Positions 58,115 through 64,000 of a DNA stretch of 64,000 bases are shown piece after piece. The stretch is from Methylophilaceae bacterium (GTDB taxonomy: Bacteria > Pseudomonadota > Gammaproteobacteria > Burkholderiales > Methylophilaceae). The translations under genes were made by a program, and so were the position numbers. The notes below the pieces were generated by a model that made no database searches, was not told the DNA's origin, and saw only the letters and a list, made by a program, of their open reading frames with translations. Position 1 is the stretch's first letter; each line of letters opens with the position of its first letter. The stretch spans positions 1 through 64,000 of the forward strand of contig JAPKBG010000007.1 of the NCBI GenBank assembly GCA_028823485.1, given 5' to 3'.

Positions 58115-58211
58115 TCCTTATCCACAACACACTTTGCCAGTGGTTGATTAAAAGGTGGCGATATGGTGAAAAGGGGCGGTGAAGTTTCCAGTCATCCCAG
58201 TCAATTTGCGA

Positions 58212-58217
58212 TATAAT
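58212..58217 (+). promoter_or_regulatory. possible -10 element of the tal promoter
   Basis: TATAAT lies 66 bp before the tal start codon in the 168-bp gap after the CitG-like gene. No good TTGACA-like -35 is seen at the right distance, so this is only a partial match. An activator-dependent promoter would explain the weak -35. Confidence 0.4.
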
Positions 58218-58282
58218 GCTGGAGTTTGATTTTCAGTACAGATTTTAGAAAACGTAAAACACCTAATTTTTTGGAGAATACA

Positions 58283-59233
58283 ATGGCAAATTTATTAGAT
58301 CAACTAAAGCTAATGACAACAATCGTTGCAGATACAGGCGATGTTGAAGCAATTAAATCAGTTAAACCTGTTGATGCAACAACTAACCCATCATTAGTAT
58401 TAAAGGCAAGTTTGTTGCCACAGTACACACCACTAATTGAAACTGCTATTGCTTACGCAAAAGAGCAAGGTGGTTCTAAAGAAGCCCAAATTGACAATGC
58501 TGCTGATAAATTAGCGGTGTTGATTGGTACAGAAATTACGAAAGAAGTGCCTGGTCGTATTTCTACCGAAGTGGATGCACGCCTATCATTTGATTTACAC
58601 GCAATGGTGGCTAAAGGTCGTAAATTAATCAAACTTTATGAAGAATCAGGCGTAAGCAAAGCCCGTGTGCTGATTAAATTAGCATCAACATGGGAAGGCA
58701 TTAAAGCGGGTGAAATTCTTGAAAAAGAAGGTGTCCAATGTAACCTAACATTGTTATTCGGTTTCGGCCAAGCGCGTGCATGTGCTGAAGCTGGCGTATT
58801 CTTGATTTCTCCATTCGTTGGCCGTATATTAGATTGGTACAAAGCGAAAACGGGTGAAGAGTACACACAAGAAACTGACCCAGGTGTGGTTTCAGTACGT
58901 GCTATTTATGAGTATTACAAAGAGCATGGCTATAAAACAGTGGTCATGGGTGCTTCGTTCCGTAATACTGGCGAGTTAATTGCTCTAGCTGGTTGTGATC
59001 GTCTGACTGTTTCACCAGGTCTATTGCAAGAGCTAGCAGCTACTGAAGGTACGCTAATACAAGTGCTAAAAGATGGCGGCGCTACTAAAAAAGCAGCAGT
59101 AAAATTGACAGAAGCTGAATTCCGCTTTGCATTGAACCAGGACCCAATGGCAACTGAGAAGCTTGCTGAAGGTATCCGTGGTTTCGTAGCTGATCAAAAC
59201 AAACTAGAAGCTGCGCTAAGCGAGAAGCTTTAA
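58283..59233 (+). CDS. tal: transaldolase
   Basis: Transaldolase moves a dihydroxyacetone unit between sugar phosphates in the rearrangement part of the RuMP cycle and pentose phosphate pathway. The N-terminal [14 protein letters not shown], the Schiff-base Lys 132 in [13 protein letters not shown], and [19 protein letters not shown] are hallmarks of the TalB type. ATG 58283 follows TTGGAG and gives 316 residues, as in E. coli TalB. It is directly upstream of hps and hpi, forming an assimilation cluster. Confidence 0.97.
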   Translation: MANLLDQLKLMTTIVADTGDVEAIKSVKPVDATTNPSLVLKASLLPQYTPLIETAIAYAKEQGGSKEAQIDNAADKLAVLIGTEITKEVPGRISTEVDARLSFDLHAMVAKGRKLIKLYEESGVSKARVLIKLASTWEGIKAGEILEKEGVQCNLTLLFGFGQARACAEAGVFLISPFVGRILDWYKAKTGEEYTQETDPGVVSVRAIYEYYKEHGYKTVVMGASFRNTGELIALAGCDRLTVSPGLLQELAATEGTLIQVLKDGGATKKAAVKLTEAEFRFALNQDPMATEKLAEGIRGFVADQNKLEAALSEKL

Positions 59234-59307
59234 GTTTAATGTTGATTTGGTCTAATAGAAGAATTGTAACAAACTTGTAACATTCCTGACATTTAGCCGC
59301 TTTAACA

Positions 59308-59346
59308 TTGACATAAATCTACTGGACACTTATTATGAGTGTCCAG
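59308..59346 (+). promoter_or_regulatory. hps promoter embedded in a terminator-like inverted repeat
   Basis: TTGACA (59308-59313) and TATTAT (59331-59336) are 17 bp apart, a near-consensus sigma70 promoter about 90 bp before hps. The -10 box lies in the loop of a perfect inverted repeat, CTGGACACT (59322-59330) and AGTGTCCAG (59338-59346), followed by a T6 run. In tal mRNA the same repeat would form an intrinsic terminator. In DNA it could be an operator straddling the -10 region. Transcription from the promoter would start near 59343. Confidence 0.7.
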
Positions 59347-59368
59347 TTTTTTGTAGTAACAAAAAATA

Positions 59369-59392
59369 GCAATTAAGTGTTAACTTAATTGC
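59369..59392. repeat. perfect 10-bp inverted repeat in the hps leader
   Basis: GCAATTAAGT (59369-59378) and ACTTAATTGC (59383-59392) are perfect inverted arms around GTTA. The repeat lies 32 bp before the hps ATG and downstream of the predicted start site, so it would be a 5' leader hairpin or an operator. It is AT-rich and has no T-run directly after it. Confidence 0.65.
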
Positions 59393-59424
59393 AATAATTA
59401 ACCTTTCAATCGGAGATTAACACC

Positions 59425-60057
59425 ATGGCTTTAACCCAAATGGCTTTAGATTCATTAGATTTTGACGCAACAGTTGCACTAGCAACTACAGTTGCTCCTC
59501 ACGTTGACATTTTAGAAATCGGTACTCCATGCATCAAGCATAACGGTATCAAATTACTAGAAACACTACGTGCTAAATTCCCAAACAACCAAATCTTAGT
59601 TGATTTGAAAACAATGGATGCTGGCTTCTACGAAGCTGAACCATTCTACAAAGCTGGTGCAGATATCTGTACAGTTCTTGGTTGTGCTGATATGGGCACT
59701 ATCAAAGGTATGATTGATGTTGCAAACAAATACGGTAAAAAAGCACAAGTTGACTTGATCAATGTTGCTGATAAAGTTGCTTTGACTAAAGAACTAGTTG
59801 CAGCTGGTGCACACATCATCGGTGTTCATACTGGTTTAGATCAGCAAGCTGCTGGCCAAACACCATTTACTGATTTAGCTGCTATTGCTGCTATGAAAAC
59901 AGGCGTCGAAATTTCAGTTGCTGGTGGTGTTAAAGCCAACACAGCTGCTCAAGTTCGTGATGCTGGTGCAACGATTATTGTTGCAGGTGCTGCTATTTAC
60001 GGTGCTGCTGATCCTGCTGCTTCTGCTACAGAAATCACAAAAATTGCTCACGGATAA
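59425..60057 (+). CDS. hxlA: 3-hexulose-6-phosphate synthase
   Basis: Hps condenses formaldehyde with ribulose 5-phosphate to give hexulose 6-phosphate, the entry step of the RuMP cycle. The (beta/alpha)8 orotidine-decarboxylase-like fold shows EIGTPCIKHNGI, ILVDLKTMDAGFYEAEPFYKAGAD (the D-x-K-x3-D active-site motif) and SVAGGVKANTAAQVRDAGA. At 210 residues it is the stand-alone form. Codon use is rich in favoured triplets (GCT, GGT, GTT), in keeping with very high expression. CGGAG lies 9 bp before the ATG. Confidence 0.97.
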   Translation: MALTQMALDSLDFDATVALATTVAPHVDILEIGTPCIKHNGIKLLETLRAKFPNNQILVDLKTMDAGFYEAEPFYKAGADICTVLGCADMGTIKGMIDVANKYGKKAQVDLINVADKVALTKELVAAGAHIIGVHTGLDQQAAGQTPFTDLAAIAAMKTGVEISVAGGVKANTAAQVRDAGATIIVAGAAIYGAADPAASATEITKIAHG

Positions 60058-60064
60058 CTTCCAC

Positions 60065-60129
60065 TATCAATAATTTATTATTGATATAAGCATATAAAAT
60101 CCCGACTCAGCAATGTGTCGGGATTTTTT
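60065..60129 (+). terminator. AT-rich hairpin plus intrinsic terminator after hps
   Basis: TATCAATAA/TTATTGATA (60065-60073, 60078-60086) forms a perfect hairpin 7 bp after the hps stop. It is followed by AATCCCGAC/GTCGGGATT (60098-60106, 60117-60125) and a T6 run. The second is a standard terminator. The first may block exonucleases and stabilise hps mRNA, or hold back read-through into hpi. Confidence 0.85.
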
Positions 60130-60179
60130 GTATCAGGCTATGGCTTAACAGTTAATCAATTAGATTTAAAGGATAAAAA

Positions 60180-60716
60180 ATGGATCATCAACAAAATATT
60201 TTAGATAATTTAACGCGCATCTTAGATGTCACTGATAAAAGCAAAGCTGCTGAATTAGTTAAGATGGTAAAAGGTGCTGGCGCAACTTTCATCGGTGGCG
60301 CTGGTCGTTCATTATTAGTATCACGCTTCTTTGCTATGCGTTTAGTACACTCTGGCCATAAAGTATTCATGGTAGGCGAAGTGGTTACACCAGCGATTAA
60401 AGAGGGCGATTTACTTATCTTGGTTTCAGGTTCTGGCGGTACAGCAACATTATTACCATTCGTGAAAAAAGCAAAAGAAGTTGGTGCTAAATTAGCAGTG
60501 ATTTCAATGAAAAAATCTTCAGCAATGGCAGACGTTGCTGATTTAGTTGTGCAAGTTGGTCAAGATGACAGCTTTGCACCTGTTAAGGGTATGCCAATGG
60601 GTTCGCAGTTTGAGTTATCTACTTTGGTGTTCTTGGAAGGCGCTATTTCTGAGTTAATCTTTGCTGAAGACTTAACTGAGCATGGTATGCGCACATTGCA
60701 TGCTAACTTAGAATAG
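60180..60716 (+). CDS. hxlB: 6-phospho-3-hexuloisomerase
   Basis: Hpi isomerises hexulose 6-phosphate to fructose 6-phosphate. The SIS-domain fold is seen in GGAGRSLLVSRFFAMRLVHSG, DLLILVSGSGGTATLLPF and MGSQFELSTLVFLEGA (with the conserved Glu). The 178 residues are typical. It follows hps but behind a terminator, so it may depend on read-through or its own weak promoter in the 50-bp gap. AAAGGAT lies 6 bp before the ATG. Confidence 0.96.
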   Translation: MDHQQNILDNLTRILDVTDKSKAAELVKMVKGAGATFIGGAGRSLLVSRFFAMRLVHSGHKVFMVGEVVTPAIKEGDLLILVSGSGGTATLLPFVKKAKEVGAKLAVISMKKSSAMADVADLVVQVGQDDSFAPVKGMPMGSQFELSTLVFLEGAISELIFAEDLTEHGMRTLHANLE

Positions 60717-60731
60717 GTTTCTAAGTTGTTT

Positions 60732-60760
60732 AAAAAGCCTGAGTTTTACTCAGGCTTTTT
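60732..60760. terminator. bidirectional terminator between hpi and the HisA-like gene
   Basis: AAAAAGCCTGAGT (60732-60744) and ACTCAGGCTTTTT (60748-60760) are perfect 13-bp arms with a three-base loop. The A and T runs let it stop transcription from either side. It overlaps the last two bases of the stop codon of the convergent HisA-like gene. Confidence 0.93.
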
Positions 60761-61472
60761 ATGCACAGAGGTTCGCTAAGTCTATGCTTGTTAACTGTTT
60801 ATTGTGGAGTGCAGAGGCAATTAAAGCGCCCTTTACCGCTTGCTGCCTAAGCTGTAGCAAGTCATTGATGTCACGAATGCCGCCCGCTGCGTAAACACCT
60901 CGTTTACCCGCTTTCGATAAGATACTTTGAAGGATTTGTATATTAACACCAGTATTGGCACCAACTTGCGATAAGGTCATGGCAATGATTTGTGCAGGCC
61001 AGAGTTGTGGATCTTGTAGTAAAGCTTCTGGCCCTAAGTAACTTTGTGGTGAAAAATCTAATGATAGCGTAAAAGGACGTATCAACTTTGATGTCAGTGA
61101 TTGATATTGTGCAATAGTGGAGAACGATTCGCTGCCTAATACAATCTGGATGTAATCTGAGGGCCATTTTTCTGCTCTTGAGGCACTGTTAATTCCTGCA
61201 TCTAACCATATGGTTAGATCGGGAAATAGCTGATGAATCGTTTCCAGTGTTTGGTGGTGGCATTCTCCTGTGTTCTCTAAGCTTTGGATAGCATTTAAAT
61301 CTGCGATATACAGCGTTTTAAATGGGTGTAGGCGCTGAAAAGCCTTTACAATATCAACTGGCTGGCTGGAGTTGGTCAAAGCAGATTGAATGGGGTGGTA
61401 TTCTGAACGAATGCCTTTTTTAGCGTGAACAACAACGCCATTCAACAAATCGATCACTGGAATAATATGCAA
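60759..61472 (-). CDS. HisA/HisF-like TIM barrel protein of the C1 island
   Basis: This 237-residue TIM barrel resembles HisA: MHIIPVIDLLNGVVVHAKKG at the start, FKTLYIADLNAIQ, and YAAGGIRDINDLLQL near the end with the second phosphate-binding Gly motif. It probably does not serve histidine synthesis, since several catalytic-loop positions differ. Genes of this kind recur among the H4MPT/methylofuran clusters of methylotrophs; the reaction is unknown to me. The only suitable start is TTG 61472, which overlaps by 6 bp the start region of the divergent ATP-grasp gene. Confidence 0.8.
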   Translation of the reverse strand: MHIIPVIDLLNGVVVHAKKGIRSEYHPIQSALTNSSQPVDIVKAFQRLHPFKTLYIADLNAIQSLENTGECHHQTLETIHQLFPDLTIWLDAGINSASRAEKWPSDYIQIVLGSESFSTIAQYQSLTSKLIRPFTLSLDFSPQSYLGPEALLQDPQLWPAQIIAMTLSQVGANTGVNIQILQSILSKAGKRGVYAAGGIRDINDLLQLRQQAVKGALIASALHNKQLTSIDLANLCA

Positions 61473-62483
61473 AATAAACCTATAAAAACAATATTTGTCT
61501 GTGAGTTTATCACCAGTGGTGGCTTAAATGATAGTGACTTGCCATCAGGCTTATTAGCACAAGGCTTGGGCATGCGTGATGCGCTGTTGCATGACTTATC
61601 TGACCTGCCTTATGAGGTTATTACCACAGTCGACGTACGGGTGACATTGCCGACTGACTGCCATACCTGCCACCTGGTTGATGCGGATGATGATGTATGG
61701 GGTGTTTGGGAAGAAATTGTGGGTTCAGTCGATGCTGTTTGGTTGGTTGCGCCAGAAACAGGCGGTGATTTATCTAAGTTGACAGCCTTGGCGCTAGCGT
61801 ATAACAAATGCATATTAGGTTGTGGTTTAACCGCGGTCAACACCTGTAGCAGTAAATTAGCAACTTATGCACTATTGCAACAAGCCGATGTTAATACAAT
61901 GGCGACCTACCAATATGACCTATGGCCTAGAACAGAAGGTGTGGCATGGTTAGCGAAACCAGATGATGGTGCAGGGTGCGAGGAGACGGTTGTTTTTGAT
62001 TCTGCATTGTTATTAGAACAGTGGTTGCTGAAGAAAAACCATACAAAGACACATGTTATTCAACCATACCTGCAAGGCGCTGCTGGTAGTATTGCATGTG
62101 TGATGAATAAAGGTGCATCCTATTTATTAAGTTGCAATAAACAGTTGATTAAAAAAGAAAATAATGAATTGTCGTATAAAGGCTGCCTAGTGAATGGCAT
62201 GCAACAGTATTGGATTGAGTTTGCAGCATTAGCCAATCAAGTCGCACAACTGCTACCTGATTTAAGGGGCTATGTTGGCATTGATGTGATTGTCGGTGAT
62301 GGAGGTGGAGGAGAAGTTGTTGTCGTTGAGATTAACCCACGAGTAACGACTAGCTATATGGCGTTGAAAGAAGCGACAGGTTACAACCCTGCAGAATTGT
62401 TGATGAAAACACTGACTCAACAAGGCTATGAATGGCCAACCATACAACATCATGAAGTGATGGTCGAATTTGCACATGCATAG
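61467..62483 (+). CDS. ATP-grasp ligase, MfnD-like
   Basis: This 338-residue ATP-grasp protein begins KTIFVCEFITSGGLNDSDL and has AWLAKPDDGAGCEETVVF, HVIQPYLQGAAGSIACVMN and the metal site VVEINPRVTTSYMALKEATG. It resembles MfnD, which joins glutamate to tyramine in methanofuran synthesis. Bacterial methylofuran is reported to contain tyrosine and a polyglutamate chain, so a tyrosine/glutamate ligase role fits. The substrate is inferred. ATG 61467 is used because the next residues match the family. mfnF follows with an 8-bp overlap. Confidence 0.8.
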   Translation: MQNKPIKTIFVCEFITSGGLNDSDLPSGLLAQGLGMRDALLHDLSDLPYEVITTVDVRVTLPTDCHTCHLVDADDDVWGVWEEIVGSVDAVWLVAPETGGDLSKLTALALAYNKCILGCGLTAVNTCSSKLATYALLQQADVNTMATYQYDLWPRTEGVAWLAKPDDGAGCEETVVFDSALLLEQWLLKKNHTKTHVIQPYLQGAAGSIACVMNKGASYLLSCNKQLIKKENNELSYKGCLVNGMQQYWIEFAALANQVAQLLPDLRGYVGIDVIVGDGGGGEVVVVEINPRVTTSYMALKEATGYNPAELLMKTLTQQGYEWPTIQHHEVMVEFAHA

Positions 62484-63504
62484 CATGGGTTGGGATATTG
62501 GTGGCGCGCATGTAAAAGCTGTGCTGTTAGATGAGACGGGCAATGTATTGCAGTCTCAGCAAATCGCTTGTCCGTTATGGCTGGGTTTAGATCGATTAGA
62601 AACGGCCTTGATGGCAATGTTGAAGACCTTTAATGTCACACCAAATCAAGTGACACATGCTGTGACTATGACGGGCGAGTTGGTTGATTTATTTGAAAAT
62701 AGGCATCAAGGCGTTTTGGAGATTTCAACCCTTATCAACCAACTGCTTAAGCGAAGTGTGCTGTTTTATTATATGAGTCAAGAGAGTGAGCAGCCATTTG
62801 TTTCAATCGAGGGTGTGGAAAGTCATGCCAAGCTGATTGCTTCTGCCAATTGGCATGCAAGTGCGCGTTTAATTGCGCAACAACTACCATCTGCATTGTT
62901 AGTTGATATTGGGAGCACGACGACTGATATTATTGTGATTGATGGTGGTAAAGTGGTGGGTGGGGAGTTGACAGATGCGGAACGCATGCAGCAAGATACC
63001 TTGGTATACACTGGAGTAGTGCGTACGCCAGTGATGGCCGTTGCGCAAAAGCTAAGTTTAGGTAGTATAGAAACCAATGTAGCTGCCGAATATTTTGCAA
63101 CCATGGCGGATGTTTATCGTTTAACGCAAGAGCTCCCTGAGGCCGTTGATATGGCGGAAACCGCAGATGGTGAAGCTAAGACAATATTCGCCTGTGCAAG
63201 GCGCTTAGCACGTATGGTGGGATATGATGTGGAGAGTAAGCAGCTTGAAAGCTGGCAACAGTTGGCACAAGCTTGTAAGCAGAAACAATCTGATCAAATT
63301 CAATTAGCCATGGCAAAACATTTAAAAGTAGGCATGACGATAGTGAGTGCAGGCGCAGGTGGTTTTTTGGTGGAAGCGATTGCACAAATACTACAATACC
63401 CAATCATGTCCGTAGCCTCGGCAATGCAATGCCAAGAGGAGTTAGATGTTTGTTTTCCTGCGTATGCAGTCGCCAGGCTCGCTTGTGCTAGGAGCGCTAT
63501 TTGA
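62476..63504 (+). CDS. MfnF-like protein (H4MPT-linked C1 transfer pathway protein)
   Basis: This is a member of the hydantoinase/oxoprolinase-like (actin-fold) family known as 'H4MPT-linked C1 transfer pathway protein', which includes archaeal MfnF. MfnF joins the aminomethyl-furan diphosphate to the tyramine part in methanofuran synthesis. Motifs are MGWDIGGAHVKAVLLDE, TMTGELVDLF, LVDIGSTTTDIIVIDGGKVVGG and IVSAGAGGFLVEAIA. Possible starts are TTG 62470, ATG 62476 and ATG 62485; I used 62476. Its product probably completes methylofuran for the Fhc complex. Confidence 0.85.
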   Translation: MHSMGWDIGGAHVKAVLLDETGNVLQSQQIACPLWLGLDRLETALMAMLKTFNVTPNQVTHAVTMTGELVDLFENRHQGVLEISTLINQLLKRSVLFYYMSQESEQPFVSIEGVESHAKLIASANWHASARLIAQQLPSALLVDIGSTTTDIIVIDGGKVVGGELTDAERMQQDTLVYTGVVRTPVMAVAQKLSLGSIETNVAAEYFATMADVYRLTQELPEAVDMAETADGEAKTIFACARRLARMVGYDVESKQLESWQQLAQACKQKQSDQIQLAMAKHLKVGMTIVSAGAGGFLVEAIAQILQYPIMSVASAMQCQEELDVCFPAYAVARLACARSAI

Positions 63505-64000
63505 TGGCTGTTTTGAAACATACATTGCCTTACCATCATGATAGTGCGCGCTTATTCGAGAAAATTGCACATGAACCTTGGGCAATGTTGCTCGATAGTG
63601 GGCAAGCGGTTGATAAGAAGACAGGTGAGCCAGGTAGCCAGTATGGACAATACGATATTCTCGTTGCACGGCCAATTGCGACATTGGTGACTAATGGCAG
63701 TATCACTAGCATTCAAGATAGAAAGCCAATAATAAGCAAAGAGGATCCTTTTTTCTTACTAAACCAATTGCTTGAACGGTACCCTGCACAGGATGTTGGC
63801 GTACCATTTTCTGGTGGCGCGATGGGTTATTTTTCTTATGATTTATGTCGTCGATTAGAACGTATAGACGACAAGAATACACCTGAAAATATACCTGAAA
63901 TGATGGTCGGTATCTATGACTGGGCTGTAGTGGTTGATCATCGGAAAAAGACTGCAGTGTTGATTTCACATGGGTTTTCTGAAAAAACAAAACAGGGTTG
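63504..64000 (+). CDS. pabB: aminodeoxychorismate synthase component I (PabB), 3' end outside window
   Basis: The 165 residues visible (KHTLPYHHDSARLFEKIAHEPWAMLLDSG ... YDILVARPIATLV ... PFSGGAMGYFSYDLCRRLERI) are the N-terminal part of the chorismate-using PabB/TrpE family; the FSGGAMGYFSYD segment is typical of PabB. It makes 4-amino-4-deoxychorismate for p-aminobenzoate, the precursor used by MptG. The ATG overlaps the mfnF stop (TGATG). The frame is open to the window edge. Confidence 0.9.
   Translation, partial: MAVLKHTLPYHHDSARLFEKIAHEPWAMLLDSGQAVDKKTGEPGSQYGQYDILVARPIATLVTNGSITSIQDRKPIISKEDPFFLLNQLLERYPAQDVGVPFSGGAMGYFSYDLCRRLERIDDKNTPENIPEMMVGIYDWAVVVDHRKKTAVLISHGFSEKTKQG

Noticed and set aside
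60759-61472. Calling the HisA-like gene the histidine pathway hisA
   Set aside because: It is not in a his operon, lies opposite methylofuran-type genes, and the sequence departs from HisA at several loops; the enzyme step is left open.
1-64000. CRISPR array
   Set aside because: No set of regularly spaced identical repeats was seen; the only repeats are isolated inverted repeats and terminators.

Overview
This window looks like a chromosomal segment of a betaproteobacterial methylotroph of the family Methylophilaceae, probably close to Methylotenera. Two things suggest this. First, it carries tetrahydromethanopterin (H4MPT)/methylofuran C1-transfer genes together with the key ribulose monophosphate (RuMP) enzymes 3-hexulose-6-phosphate synthase and 6-phospho-3-hexuloisomerase. 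Second, the housekeeping order (ndk, rlmN, pilF, rodZ, ispG, hisS, yfgM, bamB, der ... hfq, hflX, hflK, hflC, hisZ, purA) is typical of Betaproteobacteria. The DNA is moderately AT-rich. The genus is an inference from gene content; no rRNA gene is present.

Layout. (1) 1-6448, minus strand: the end of trhO, then a tight fhcB-fhcA-[DUF1513 propeller]-fhcD-fhcC operon for the formyltransferase/hydrolase complex, which releases formate from formyl-H4MPT. A beta-propeller gene sits between fhcA and fhcD. (2) 6449-7651: ndk, flanked by a truncated hemerythrin remnant and a long nested palindrome. (3) 7652-32522, plus strand: rlmN, a broken pilF, rodZ, ispG, hisS, a SIMPL protein, two orphan oligopeptide-type ABC ATPases, yfgM, bamB and der. 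A block follows with bamD, rluD, a broken pgeF, a ZIP transporter, rimO, a small unknown gene and gltX. It ends with hfq, hflX, hflKC, DUF2065, hisZ and purA. (4) 32681-35906: a four-gene cofactor operon (DmrB-like flavoprotein, dihydropteroate synthase-like protein, DUF447, MfnB). (5) 36022-44993: an OmpA-like protein, an SAH/MTA deaminase, ubiG, gph, and on the minus strand ffs-dnaX-ybaB-recR, DUF779 and aldehyde dehydrogenase. dnaX has an A10 slippery run immediately followed by a -1 stop codon. (6) 45416-48148: tRNA-Ser(GGA) followed by gene debris (mobile-element ATPase, SMP-30 and beta-barrel remnants) around an intact gor. (7) 48149-51907: gpx, then ppsR and ppsA. (8) 52122-64000: a large C1 island: mptG, mtdB, ATP-grasp, mch, RimK-like, CitG-like, tal, hps, hpi, a HisA-like gene, an MfnD-like ATP-grasp, mfnF-like and partial pabB.

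How the parts connect. MtdB, Mch and FhcABCD oxidise methylene-H4MPT to formate. MptG, PabB, the dihydropteroate synthase-like protein, the DmrB-like reductase, the ATP-grasp ligases and the CitG-like protein are candidates for making H4MPT. MfnB and the MfnD-like and MfnF-like proteins are candidates for making the methylofuran used by Fhc. Hps, Hpi and transaldolase assimilate formaldehyde through the RuMP cycle, and Pps/PpsR sits at the pyruvate/PEP node.

The most promising leads are the propeller gene translationally linked to fhcD, the CitG-like protein as a possible H4MPT ribosyltransferase, the HisA-like gene whose start overlaps a divergent ligase gene, and the hps control region, where a sigma70-type promoter is embedded in an inverted repeat. 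Two genes (pilF, pgeF) each carry a nonsense change plus a poly-A frameshift.
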